From Pelecanus crispus (taxonomy: Eukaryota > Chordata > Aves > Pelecaniformes > Pelecanidae), in contig NC_134643.1 in NCBI RefSeq assembly GCF_030463565.1, forward strand, positions 123,920,309 to 123,984,308: a stretch of 64,000 bases of DNA. The letters run 5' to 3'. The position numbers and the translations under genes are program-made. Position 1 is the first letter of the stretch; every line of letters begins with the position of its first letter. Shown here in pieces: positions 48,585-61,500 of the stretch. The notes beneath the pieces were generated by a model. It made no database searches. It was not told the origin of the DNA and worked only from the letters and a program-made list of their open reading frames with translations.

Positions 48585-48594
48585 GCGCATGCGC
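48585..48594. promoter_or_regulatory. CHAF1B: NRF1-type palindrome GCGCATGCGC
   Basis: This is the full consensus for nuclear respiratory factor 1, about 56 nt upstream of the end of the CHAF1B 5'UTR exon. It is a common arrangement in TATA-less cell-cycle and housekeeping promoters. Function is inferred from the motif only. Confidence 0.6.
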
Positions 48595-48599
48595 GGGGC

Positions 48600-48650
48600 G
48601 GGAAAGGCGCGCCCGCGCTGGAGGCCGGCCGGGGCCGCGCGGCGCCGCAG
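48600..48650 (+). other. CHAF1B: CHAF1B exon 1 (5'UTR), 3' boundary
   Basis: GCCGCAG/GTAGGG at 48650/48651 is a good donor inside the CpG island. Exon 2 has an acceptor (TTTAG, 49543-49547) only 5 nt before the ATG, so an upstream non-coding exon is required. The 5' end (transcription start) cannot be set from sequence, and the start given is nominal. Confidence 0.55.
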
Positions 48651-49547
48651 GTAGGGGCTGGGGGCGCGCGGGAGGACCCCCCCCTAACCCCCCCCACCCC
48701 CGGCCGTTAGTGGCGGTTGGGGCGGTTGGGGCCGGCGGCGCTCCCGCTGTGCTGCGGGGAGAGGGGCCGCGGCGGGAGCCCGGCGTTTCTGTGGGCGGGA
48801 AGCGGGGGTACCAAGTGGCGGGGAGTAGGGAGCTGGCCTCGGCGCGCCTAGGGCTGCGGCCCGCGGGCGCGCTGGGCTTCGCGTGGCTGATCCCCTCAAG
48901 GCGTCGGGTATCGCCGGTCCCCGGCGGCGGGGGGTGCGAGGCTTCTGGGGCTTTGGGGAGCGGCCCCCGCTAGCGGTGCCGCCCGGGGGGCGGCTGAGGG
49001 GCGGCTCTGGCCCGCGGCGCCTCTGCCTTCCTCCGGCCCCCGCCGGGGCCTTCGTGCCTTGGCCTTTGTTTTGGCTTCTCGGTGCCGCGCTGCTGGTACA
49101 GAAGCAGTTGCCCCCCCGGAGGGCTGGAGGGATGCGCGTCGTGCTGGCCTGGCGCTGCCCGGCGGGGGCTCACCCCCGGCAGGAGCCGGGGTAGGGCAGG
49201 GCAGGGACAGCTGAGCGAGGGGGCTGAAAGGGAAAAACTGGGGTGTCTGCCCTCGGGATTTTCTGGTTTTTGTAGCCCTGCCCTGCGCTTTTGCCACAAC
49301 ATTTAATTCCACTGAGAGACAGGGCTTTAATGGCATTCTTTAATGGCATGGTGCAGCGCCCAGGCAGTAACTAGCCACAGTAAATCGTAGTACTTAAAAA
49401 TGGTGTTCCTTAAACCATCTTTCTGTCAGTTTCTGCAGTGAAATTGTTACGGGATCTGTCTGCAGTGCTTTCAAAATCTGCACTAACTTTGATTGCTGTA
49501 ATCGTAAGAAACAAGAATTTATCCAGTACTTGCTCTGTTTTCTTTAG
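48651..49547 (+). other. CHAF1B: CHAF1B intron 1
   Basis: The first half is CpG island and the second half ordinary AT-rich intron ending TTCTTTAG. No gene is seen in it. Confidence 0.55.
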
Positions 49548-49552
49548 CAAAT

Positions 49553-52500
49553 ATGAAGGTCATCACTTGTGAAATAGCGTGGCATAATAAGGAGCCCGTT
49601 TACAGCTTAGACTTCCAACATGGACCTGATGGGAGGATCCATCGGCTGGCCTCAGCAGGTGTGGACACAGCTGTTCGTGTAAGTTTCAAACCTGTTTATT
49701 TTGGTGTTGTAGCATGTGCAGAGCATGAAGTGGCTTGTTAGCCAAGCTGTGAGATTATTGAGCAGTACATGACACTGGTGGTGGATGGTTTAGGGAAAGA
49801 GTGTGAGATTGTACATCTATATATGGAATGACTGTTCCCCTTGCATACTGTCTTTGAGTTCTGCTGCTGAGTGTTGAACTGTTATTTTTAGAAAATTACC
49901 TGCATTGACTACTGGATGATATTACTGAGTACTAACTGCTAATTTAGGGCACAGTCTTGTGGGTTAATGAGAAACAACTGGTTTTAATTTTTTCATGTTC
50001 ATCAAAGTTGAACTTTATCTGCCATTTTATAAGTAGTCACTCAGCAGTATGAGATCTTTCTACAGCCCTTTTCACTCAGCTTCACATGCAACTCTCCAAA
50101 GTAATTTTGTGTTGGTAAACTTTGTTAATCAGTTGTTTGATCTTCTGAGAATCACTTATGAAAATGTTGAATAGCACAAACCCCAAAAGATGTGGCTGTG
50201 TAAGATTCACCTTTGCAGAATCAGGCAATTGTTTACTGCCTTCCAGATTCTTAATGCACATGAGGACTGTCCTCATCGTTCAGCGGTCTGTTGGTTTCTC
50301 TAAAAGCCTTAGCCCTATTTGGAAAGCTTTGGGAAACTGAGTGCACTGGGTGAACTGCGTTCTTTTTATCTGCATGTTAGTCAACTCTTTAAATAAAGTT
50401 GGTGGACAAGTGAGGCACAATTTCCTTTGCAGAGAAATACATTGACTCATTTTTTTTGTTTATTTTTCTTTTAACAGCTTCTCTGTATGGAAGGTAGACA
50501 TAGTGGTCAGAGGTTTTTGGGTCACCATTAGAGTGCTTCTAAACAACTGACACACGTGCATCCCCTGTTTTTTGGAGCTGAGAATGAAACAGAGTAGGTT
50601 ACCCATCACCGCTGGTCTGTTCATGTCACATTTGAGTTCCTGTAGGTCTACTTTGGTATCTGGGCCTGGTGATTTCCTGTAAAAAAATTGGGTTGGTTTG
50701 TTTACTAAAAACTCTACCGCCAACCTTTCAATTTGAGACAGTTCCTCAAACTCATCCTGCAATAAAGAAGGGTTCCAAGCTGGGACCCTCCCTGTAGCCC
50801 GTAGTAATGAGCTCCAATGCAAAAAATTCATGTAGGTTTTCTGGTATGTGTGTATGTATCTGTCTATCTATTTATCTGTCTTTGCATGGTAATTTTACAT
50901 TTTGATTACCTTTTAGGCCTGCTCGTGTTCTGTCAGGCTTCCATTGTGATGTATTTGAAGAAGAAATAAAAAATACTGTCATAAGCTCTCATTACATGTG
51001 GTGTAGGCACAGACAAAGAATAAGGTGGTTTTTTGTATTACTGCTGCATTTTCTTCTGAACAGATAAATGGTCTGTTTTAGCAGAGAATTTGAGTTATAA
51101 AAGTCAGATCTATACTTAAAATTTGGAATGCCTGGATTGGATCCAGATTTGTTCCTCAGAATCCTCAGTGCAGTGTTTTGTGAAATATGCCAGTATTTGT
51201 TAATGTATTTATTACCAAGTTATGAATGGTAACTGCTATGATATGTGCATGATTGGAATGCCTCTTTCTTTTGGAGATGATAAATGGGATAAATGTCATT
51301 AAAAATGAGGGGTTTGCTCCAGTAACTGCAGCCAAAACTTTTCCCTTTGTCACTGGCAAATTGACTTCTTACCTGACAGTGTGTACGTTTCAGGGATTTT
51401 GGCTGTATATATAGGTTACTGAATATATATTTAAACCATATCTATAAATATACATGTTTTAGGGCCAGAAAATTTTCAGTGTTTTTTGGCATAAAGGATA
51501 CTGCTGCTACATCTTCTTTTGGAGGACTATTGCATAAGGAGGGAAAGCGGGCAAAATTACAGAGCTCTTTATTCAGGCTGCTTCATTGTTTGATATATTC
51601 CTATTAAGGCCTGGTTGTTGGGGTTTTCTGGTTTGTTCTTTTGTTTCTGAGCTGAATTGCATCCAAGAGCAGATTATTTGAAACACATAATGGGATTTAG
51701 CTATCTGTGGCCTTAGTCCCACGGGATAAGGGATGTAACAGTGTTGCTTTCGTGGCTGACTTGGTTCACAAGTAGAGCAGTAGGAGCGGCATCGCTATAT
51801 CCTGCAAAATCGAGAACAAGTGGGATCAGGAATTCTTAAGCCAGCATTGCTGGAAAAGTGTCCATATCATGCAGCTGTCTTAATGCTGTGGTTATGATCA
51901 CTGGCGAACTGGAATAATTGTAACTCTGGCTCAAATCATCTGTTTTAAACTGGTAAATCCATTGACCTTCAGGGTGTACCACAAAACTCGTCAACTTGCT
52001 CAGACTTCTGAAGAGAGCTAATACGTTTTCTTTTCTCCTGTAGTAATCAGATTTGCGGTTGACAAACTTGTTAACAAGATACTGTAATTCCACAGTATTG
52101 AATTGTTGTATTTATCAAATCCCCTTGAAACTAGAGGTTGTCAGTAAATGAAGAGAGAATGATGTCATGTGTTTGGTTGGGGTTTTTTAATTTTTTGGAA
52201 ATACTCAACAATATATTTCTTCAGACTAAAAAAATAGTGCAATATAATTACAGCTTGTGGTTGGGTTGACCTTGGCTGGCCACCAGGTGCCCACTGAGTC
52301 ACTCTGTCACTCCCCCTCCTCAACAGGATGGGGAGAAAGTACAGTGGAAAAGTTCATGGGTTGAACTAAGGACAGGGACAAGGACTAACTACTGTCATGG
52401 GCAAAACAGACTCAGCTTAAGGAAATTAATTTAATTTATTCATAGAATCATAGAATTGTTTAGGTTGGAAAAGACCTTTAAGATCATCCAGTCCAACCAT

Positions 52501-55500
52501 TAACCTAACACTACCAAGTCCATTAACCTAACACTACCAAGTCCACCACTAAAACAATTAAGGGGAGAGTAATAATTTTACGTTTCCTGGCTTGGTGGCT
52601 GGATTATTTTTTAATGAAGGTAAAAACTAGGAGTCATTAGGGTTGGAAAGGACCTCTAAGATCACCAGTCCAACCATCAACCCAACACCACCATGACTAC
52701 TAAACCATGTCACAAAGTGCCACATCTACTGGTTTTTGAACACCTCCAGGGATGGTGACTCCACCACCACTCTGGGCAGCCTGTTCCAATGCTTGACCGC
52801 TCTTTCCGTGAAGAAACTTTTCCTAATATCCAATCTAAACCTCCCCTGGTGCAGCTTAAGCCCATTTCCTCTCGTCCTATCACTTGTTACTTGGGAGAAG
52901 AGACCAACACCCACTTCACTACAACCTCCTTTCAGGTAGTTGTAGAGAGCAATAAGGTCTTCCCTCAGCTTCCTCTTCTCCAGACTAAACAATCCCAGTT
53001 CCCTCAGCCACTCCCCATAATACCTGTGCTCCAGACCCTTCACCAGCTTCGTTGCCCTTCTCTGGATGTGCTCAAGCAACTCGATGTCCTTCTTGTATTG
53101 AGGGGCCCAAAGCTGGACACAGTATTGAAGGTGCAGCCTCACCAGCACCGAGTACAGGGGCACAATCACCTCCCTGCTCAAGTCAGGATGCTGTTGGCCT
53201 TCTTGGCCACCTGGGCACACTGCTGGCTCGTGTTCAGCCAGCCATCAACCAACACCCCCAGGTCCTTTTCGGCCAGGCAGCTTTCCAGCCACTCTTCCCC
53301 AAGCCTGTAGCGTGGCACGGGGTTGTTGTGACCAAAGTGCAGGACCCGGCACTTGACCTTGTTGAAGCTCATACAGTTGGCCTTGGCCCATCGATCCAGT
53401 CTGTCCAGGTCCCTCTGCAGGGCCATCCTACCCTCCAGCAGATCAATACTCCCGCCCAATTTGTTATCTGCAAACTTACTGAGGGTGCACTGAATCCCCT
53501 CATCCAGGTCATTGATAAAGATATTGAACAAGACTGGCCCTAAAACGGAGCCCTGGGGAACACCGCTCGTGACCGGCTGCCAACTGGACTTAACTGCATT
53601 CACCACAACTCTCTGGGCTTGGCCACCCAGCCAGTTTTTTACCAAGCCATGAGTACACCTGCCTAGGCCATGTGCTGCCAGCTTCATAAGGAGAATGCTG
53701 TGGGAGACTGTGTCAAAGGCTTTACTGAAGTCCTGGTAGATGACATCCACAGCCTTTCCCTCATCTACTAGGCAGGTCACGAGGTCATAGAAGGAGATCA
53801 CGTTGGTCAAGCAGGACTTGCCTTTCATGAACCCAAATTATTGCCAAATAACAGCAGACTAGGATAGTAAGAAGTAAGAACAAAACTAAAAACACCTTCC
53901 TCCCACCCCTCCCTTCATGCCAGGCTCAACTTCACTCCCAATTTTCTCTGCCTCCTTCCTGCCAGTGGCGCAGGGGGACGAGGAATGGGGGCTGTGGTCG
54001 GTTTGTCGCATGTTGTCTCTGCCGTTCCTTCCTCCTCACTATTCCCCTGCTGTGGGGTCCCTCCCACAGGATACAGTCTTTCACAAACTTCTCCAACATG
54101 GGCCCTTCCCATGGGCTGCAGTTCTTCAGAAAACTGCTCCAGCGTAGGCCCTTTCCACGGGGTGCAGTCCTTCAGGAATGGAGTGCTCCAGCATGAGTCC
54201 CCCACAGAGTCACAGTTCCTACCAGAAAACCTGCTCCTGCATGGGCTCCTCTTCACAGGCCACAGCTCCTTCCAGGAGCCTGTTCCAACATGGGCTCTCC
54301 ACGGGCTGCAGCTTCCTTCAGGGTACATCCACCTGCTTCGGCATGGGGTCCTCCACAGGCTCCAGTGTGGATATCTGCTCCACCATGGATCTCCATGGGC
54401 TGCAGGGGGACAATCTATGTCACCATGATCTTCTCCACGGGCTGCATGGGAATCCCTGTTCTGGTGCCTGGAGCGCCTCCTTCCCCTTCTTCTTCGCTGA
54501 CCTTGGTGTCTGCAGGGCTGTTTCTCACACTTTTCTTACTCTTCTCTCCCAGCTGCTGTGCAGTGGTTTTTACCCTTTCTTGAATACATTATCACAGAGG
54601 CGCCAGTGGCAGGACAGTCTTGGAGCCAGCTGGAACTGGCTCTGTCCAACATGGGGCCAGCTCTTGGTATCCTTTCACAGAAGCCACCCCTGAAGACTTC
54701 CCCCTGCCCCAGTTACCAAAGCCTTGACACATAAACCCAGTACACAGCTGTAGCTCGTAGGGGGAAAATTTGCGGTGCCACTGCAGCTTTAGCTCTGAAA
54801 GTTTTAGATAATAAGTTCAGAATGACTGCCCAAGAAGTAAATTGTGGATTACTGAAGTGGTGCATATATTTTACATCTTGTTCCTGAAAACTGTCTGTAA
54901 TGCTTTTGTAACTAGATATGGAAAGTGGAAAAAGGACCAGATGGAAAAGCAATTGTGGAATTCTTGTCCAACCTCGCCCGCCATACCAAAGCAGTAAATG
55001 TTGTGCGCTTCTCTCCAAGTGGTGAGATCCTAGCATCTGGAGGAGATGGTGAGTAATAATGCATAATGAAGCTAATATGAAGAAGCTACGTTTATGCATC
55101 TGTTGAGTGAAGGGCTAAAAAACCACAAACCCAGTACGGGAACTTGTTCATACCCCTCTAACATTTCCAGCTTTAGACTCACATATGCCCTCCGATTATA
55201 GTTAGTAAATGCATGTCATGCCGTTCCTAAGTAACTTCTTGTCACTGGCTGTGTGTCTGAGAGGCACTGTTTTCCAGATACAAAGTAATTACTATACCCA
55301 TTTCCCAGTGGGGAGGTTGAATGGATTACCTAGTGTCATACTGGGAAGCTGTGGCAGAATTTGTAAATTTAGGCTTGTCTGTCCAGGGCCATGTGGGTTC
55401 TTCAGTCACAGTAAGGACAGCACTAGATAGGTGAGTGCTTCCTGAGGCAGAGCTGAGTGTTACCTGTCTTAGCGGAAGATTTTTTCAGAAGTGCAGAACC

Positions 55501-58500
55501 AGAGCCAGCTCTAATCAAAAGCAGACTCAAAGCTAAGCACTTAACTCTCATCTTACATCTGGAAATCGTAATCTTTTTTTACTAAATAATTAAAATAAAA
55601 AAATACATCGATTAAAATCAGTAGCTCCCACTGGAAGCTAAAGCAGTCTAGCACCTACTCTTCCTCACGACAAAATAAGAACTGCTTTTCATGTGTCTTA
55701 CATGAGGTAATTGTAATGTTGAACTAAATGTACTGCATTAACAAAACAGTGAGTGGGAAAGAAAGAAGTTCCATATGATTTCTTCTACAGATGCTGTTAT
55801 TTTATTGTGGAAGCTGAATGATAGCAAGGAATCAGAACCATTAGTTTTTCAGGATGAAGATGAAGCTCAGCTCAACAAGGAGAACTGGACAGCTGTTAAA
55901 ACTTTAAGGTAGCTTAATATTTTATGAGTATGTTTTCTGTTCAGTGTTTTTGATTCCCCAGTGGCTTTTATCATCTGGTACAGTCTTCGGTTCAGTGTAT
56001 GTTGAACTTCAATGCTGTGTAAAATTTGCTTGCTCTAATACTCATCCTTTTACTGTCTTCTAACATTTTTTTTGATACAGTGCCAACCTACTTCTGTTAA
56101 GGCAGAAGATTGGGCATTTATGTGACATAACTGATGTGCTCTGAAATTGGTTCCTGAGATTTGCAGTCACTTAAAGCTTAGCACAGAGATATATAAAGTA
56201 AACATGAAATTTTATTTATTAGCTTTATAGTGGAAATTTTGATCATTATTAAAGCAAAAAGCATCAGGATATTAAATGATTAATGCAATTTTGTCAGATG
56301 ATAGTTGTGAGGCTTGACCAATCTTTTTCAACTAGTTTGTTTTAATAGTTGAAAATCTACTGTATTATACAGTTTTTGTTTCAAGTGTACAATGGTAAAT
56401 AGAATATACACACTGTGCCTGCTAAGACTAAGTAAGTATTAGCTGACAGCGGTTAAGGCTTCAAACCACTGCTGGCAGTTGGACTACAACAGTATTCTGT
56501 TCTCACTCTCAGCTGAAGACTGAAAGAAATTAGTGGTTAAGCACCCTCAAGTGCATTTTGGATGAGCAATATGTATAACTGCCTTGCTTTCTGTGTAGTA
56601 TCTGTTAAAATTTTGGTCTCTTATCTGTCTATACTGATAAAATCATTACGAATTTACCTTCTTCACAAAAAATAAATAACTCTGCTATCCGTAACTGACA
56701 CATTCCTTGCAACTGCTGAGGTTTATGTGAGAACAGTTGCAAAAGTGCTAGTGGGATTACATGAAGGACCAGCATGATCCTTTAGGAACATTAGAGTTAA
56801 TCTCTTAAAGCAAGCAAACAAACCAATCCAATCCCCCTTCCCTAAGCTTGGTGTTGCAAATATTTATTATTAAAGGTACCATACTATGTGATAATCTTCA
56901 AACTACAAGCAATACAAATTGTTTTTGATGGAGCCCTTCTAGGTGGTTCTGAATATCTTGCAATGTTTGTTCAACTGTATCTAAACCAACCTTAATTTTC
57001 TGTTTGATGTGGTTCTACTGAGTATGCATATTTGTTCACGGCTTTTATGAAACCCAAAAATATGCAGGTAAGTTTTCTTGAATAGTGACACTTCCTAATT
57101 GCTTCGGTGTAGTGTTCTATTTTCTGTTTGTACAAATCCTACAAACTTTCATTTGCAGAACTCTAAGTACAAATTCATAAATTATTTCAAATGCAGTGTT
57201 TTCATTGTCTATGAAAAAACTGTTGAAAAGGGAGACTTATTTTGAGAAGTAGGATGTGCTTTTTTAAAATGTTCTACTGCCTTCAGAATATGGAAGTTTT
57301 TTTAAAAGCTGAAGGTCATAGTGTTCATTTCACTTCAATGATACTTTATTTGCCTCTGACTTTTTTTTTTAACCTAAAAATGTACAAAACTCATTTTTAC
57401 ATGTAGCTGTTAATTTTTAAATTAATAATTGGTTTCTTCTCTTCTGGCTTCTAGAGGCCACTTAGAAGACGTGTATGATATTTGTTGGACCTCAGATGGA
57501 AATTACATGGCATCTGCTTCTGTAGATAACACAGCTATAATGTGGGATGTCAATAAAGGTAAATGCTACGTTTATCACTTGCAGCTCCAGTCCTGATGGA
57601 AGTGTCTCATGTATTTACCAAAAGAGTTGAAAGCATCTTCTTTTGTGAGAGAACAGTCTGCTTAATTGCTAGACTTCTGGGATTGTGAGGCAGATAGCCC
57701 AGCTTATAAAGATACCCTCAGGCAGCAAAATTTACACATAAGTAATCTCTTCATCTTGGAGTAGTCACGAAGTAAATTTCACCCAGTGTTGTCTTCCCCC
57801 CCAAACTCCTACACAGGCAGCTTGTATACTACTTACCTCACCCCACACCCCAACAAACAAACAAAACTTGACTGCTATCAGGTAACTAACTATCTAGGTA
57901 AAAAACAGGAAGCAAGTATAGGATGCAGGCTCTGTTTTGCCAGATGTGACTTTTGTTTTTAGGCTCCATTCAGCAAAACACTTCTGTTCGTGCTCATCCC
58001 ACTGCAGTGGGATTGCTTGTATTCTATAGAAGTTCTGGTAGTAACCAGCTAGGTTAGGTTGCTTTACAGTGGCTTAATGTTTTCTTGTTAGCAGTGTACT
58101 TTTAATGTGGAATTACTTAACTTGAGAGAAAGTTAACCTTTTTTTCCTCACATTTCTAATATTTAGTGTCTAATTAAACGAAAAGTAGAATCCAGGTTAA
58201 TTTTTCAGTGCACACACACATGAAAATAAGAATGTTCTGCTGCTGACATTTTTTGTGTTCTTGGCTTGGATGCTTAATGTCTGTCCCATCTGAACTGTTG
58301 CATATACTCCTTCCAAAAGTCTTTACCATAAATACATGAACATTCAATTAAGAGTGTGTGTGCTCAGAGCATAAGGATGTGTAGGGGCATTGTGACCAAG
58401 TATCTTTTGCATCTTGGACTGCTTTTAACAACTTTAAAGGGACATATCTATTAGACTTATTACTAAAAAAAGCTGGATGGCCTCTTAAGGTGATGTATGA

Positions 58501-61500
58501 CTTATATAGAATCATAGAATCATTTAGGTTGGAAAAGACCTTTAAGATCATCCAGTCCAACCATTAACCTAGCATTACCAAGTCCACCACTAAACAAATA
58601 AAGGGTATAGTAGCCACCCCACGCCTCCTGGCTTGGTGGCTGGATCATTTATAATGAAAGTAAAAACTAGGAATCATTAAGATTGGAAAGGACCTCTAAG
58701 ATCATCATTCCAATCATCAACCCAACACCACCATGCCCACTAAACCATATCCCAAAGTGCCACGTCTACCCATTTTTTGAACACTTCCAGGGATGGTGAC
58801 TCCACCACCTCTCTGGGCAGCCTGTTCCAATGCTTGACCACTCTTTCCGTGAAGAAACTTTTCCTAATATCCTATCTAAACCTCCCCTGGTGCAGCTTGA
58901 GCCCATTTCCTCTCATCCTATCACTACCTACTTGGGAGAAGAGGCCAACACCCACCTCACTACAACCTCCTTTCAGGCAGTTGTAGAGAGCTGTAAGGTC
59001 TCCCCTCAGCCTCCTCTTCTCTAGGCTATACAATCCCAGTTCCCTCAGCCGCTCCCCATGATACCTGTGCTCCAGACCCTTCACCAGCTTTGTTGCCCTT
59101 CTCTGGACACGCTCCAGCAACTCAATGTCTTTCTTGCACTGAGGGGCCCAAAATTGAACACAGTATTCAAGGTGTGGCCTCACCAGCACCGAGTACAGGG
59201 GCACAATCACTTCCCTGCTCCTGCTGGCCACACTATTCCTGATACAAGCCAGGATGCTGTTGGCCTTCTTGGACACCTGGGCACACTGCTGGCTCATGTT
59301 CAGCCGGCTGTCAACCAACACCCCCAGGTCCTTTTTGGCTAGGCAGCTTTCCAGCCACTCTTCCCCAAGCCTGTAGTGTTGCATGGGGTTGTTGTGACCG
59401 AAGTGCAGGACCCGGCACTTGACCTTGTTGAAGCTCATACAGTTGGCCTTGGCCCATCGATCCAGAGTGTCCAGGTCCCTCTGCAGGGCCATCCTACCCT
59501 CGAGCAGATCGACACTCCCACCCAGTTTGGTGTCGTCTGCAAACTTACTGAGGGAGCACTCATTCCCCTCATCCAGGTCATTGATAAAGATATTGAACAA
59601 GACTGGCCCCAAAACAGAGCCCTGGGGAACACCGCTCGTGACCGGCTGCCAACTGGACTTAACTGCATTCACCACAACTCTCTGGGCTTGGCCACCCAGC
59701 CAGTTTTTTACCCAGTGAAGAGTACACCCGATGTAACATGTAATGTAATAAGTAATGTCTTCCATTCTCAATGCTTTCTTTTAGCATGCAGTTAATGCTA
59801 TGGAGGGCATTTTGTGTTTTCTAGGCAGAGAGACAACTAGGAAGTATTAAGTCATTACTGGAAAACGTAGGCTTTGTGATTGAGGTTGTAGGTACAGCGA
59901 AGGAAAAAGTTTCAAGGATAGCTTCCAGTAATACCGAGATTAAAAGATTGCATGGTTTTGAAAAAAAAGGCTGGAAGAAAATGAATAGTAAAAATCCATT
60001 GGGCTGTTTAGGTGAAAGAGAATGTCAGTAGCTTAAGAAGTCCTTGAGGTACGAACTGTTGGCAACTTACAGGGTATCCTGTAGAAATACCACTACATGT
60101 TTGCTCTGTTCTTATACTCTGGCACCTGTTGTTGGCCACTGTCTGAGACAGAATACTGCAGCAGAAGGACTTTTGGTATTATGCAGCATGGCCTCAACCC
60201 TATTTGTGTAATCTTTTTGAAAAGCTATTTGTCAGCTTATAGTATTTCTTTGCAACAAAGCAACATTGTACTGACAGAAGAAAAACCTCTGCCTCTAGTA
60301 TTCAAACCAAAGTATTTAGTGAGGTTATCACAACGGTTTGGATCTGAGACATGCAGCTGTGGAACGTCAGTGGGGTCAGGGAGCTGATGTCTTTGAGAGG
60401 TCTTCATGACAGTAAGCTATAGAAGAATGTGAGTTAGCACTACTGTAGGATTGTTTCTGAAAGCCGCCCATGTGTAAGCGTCAGTCAGCATGTGTGTAGT
60501 ATTTTTTTTTTTTTCACTGCCTGCTCAGCAGAGTAGGTGAGTTTGTACAGCTCTTATCTAGAGCCTCGCTATCTAGCCCCAGTTGATAGTTATGTTTTAA
60601 TGCTGGAATTTCTGGCTCGGTATTCAGCCAAATTCAGTTAGCTGTTGAACAGCTAGACTTGCCTGAAAAAAATTCTTCTAAATCACAAAGGTTTTGAAAT
60701 ACTTCTGTTTTTGAAATATACTCATCTTGCATGTTTAACACCTAAGCCAAGCTGCTTATCTGAGTTATTTTGTAGGGAACAAGCCTTAAATTGGCATGTC
60801 ACAATTTACTGTACTTGTGAAGATTCTAGAAATAAAGCACCTATTTCCGATATTCTTATCAGGTACCATCAAGTTAACAGTTTGTGTGTTTAAAATTGAT
60901 TTTGAAATGTTTCATCTTGTTTTATTTCTGAAATGAAGTAATGTTTTAAAACACACTTGAATTTACAATCTGGAAACTGTTTGTAATTTCAGGACAGAAG
61001 GTTTCAATATTAAATGAACACAAGAGTTATGTCCAAGGAATAACCTGGGATCCTCTAGGCCAGTACATTGCAACTCTGAGTTGTGATAGGTGAGCTGTTG
61101 GTCTAAGTGTTTTGCCTTAGTGTTCTTTCTTACTTCAGAATGAATTAAAAGCAAATGTGTGGGATAAATGTGATTTTTCTTTTAATTCTATTCAGATTCT
61201 TCTGTAAGAAGGTTGATACGAAATTAAAATGATGCTTTAGTTAATCTTTTGCTTGTGGTAAATTATTCCTGAAGTCTGAGTGTCCTCTCTAAGCAGCAAA
61301 TTAGTTTATGTAAACTTGTGTAGAAATTTTTCTTCAGGAAATAAATTTTCATGATATAGGTCATTAGAGATACCAAATACAGAGCGCTGCATTCCCTGGT
61401 TGTTCATGAGCTAGTAAGTTTATCCTTGTCATTTTACAGAAAGATATAAACAGGTTAAGAAATCACCTAAAATCTTTTTCCATTGATATCTTTCTTTTGT

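Larger units (their letters stand above)
48270..49200. promoter_or_regulatory. CHAF1B: CHAF1B CpG island / promoter
   Basis: Very G+C- and CpG-rich, with sharp edges near 48270 and 49200. No TATA box is evident. It contains the NRF1-type palindrome at 48585-48594 and several GGGCGGG-like GC boxes, and surrounds the first donor at 48651. Open frames of 100-170 codons in several reading frames here reflect GC content, not genes. Confidence 0.8.

Noticed and set aside
48132-49336. Overlapping 100-170 codon frames in the CHAF1B CpG island
   Set aside because: Same GC artefact, with several mutually overlapping frames on both strands and no domain.
52789-53543. Plus-strand frames of 163-173 codons over the CR1
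   Set aside because: These are antisense shadows of the CR1 reverse transcriptase.
53917-54693. Frames of 76-171 codons in the LTR
   Set aside because: Produced by the tandem 40-50 bp LTR units (repeated CSSMG/HGLQ-like peptides), with no retroviral protein similarity.
58872-59771. 299-codon minus-strand frame as a possible host gene
   Set aside because: It is the C-terminal half of a CR1 reverse transcriptase. The first dozen or so residues read into flanking DNA by chance.
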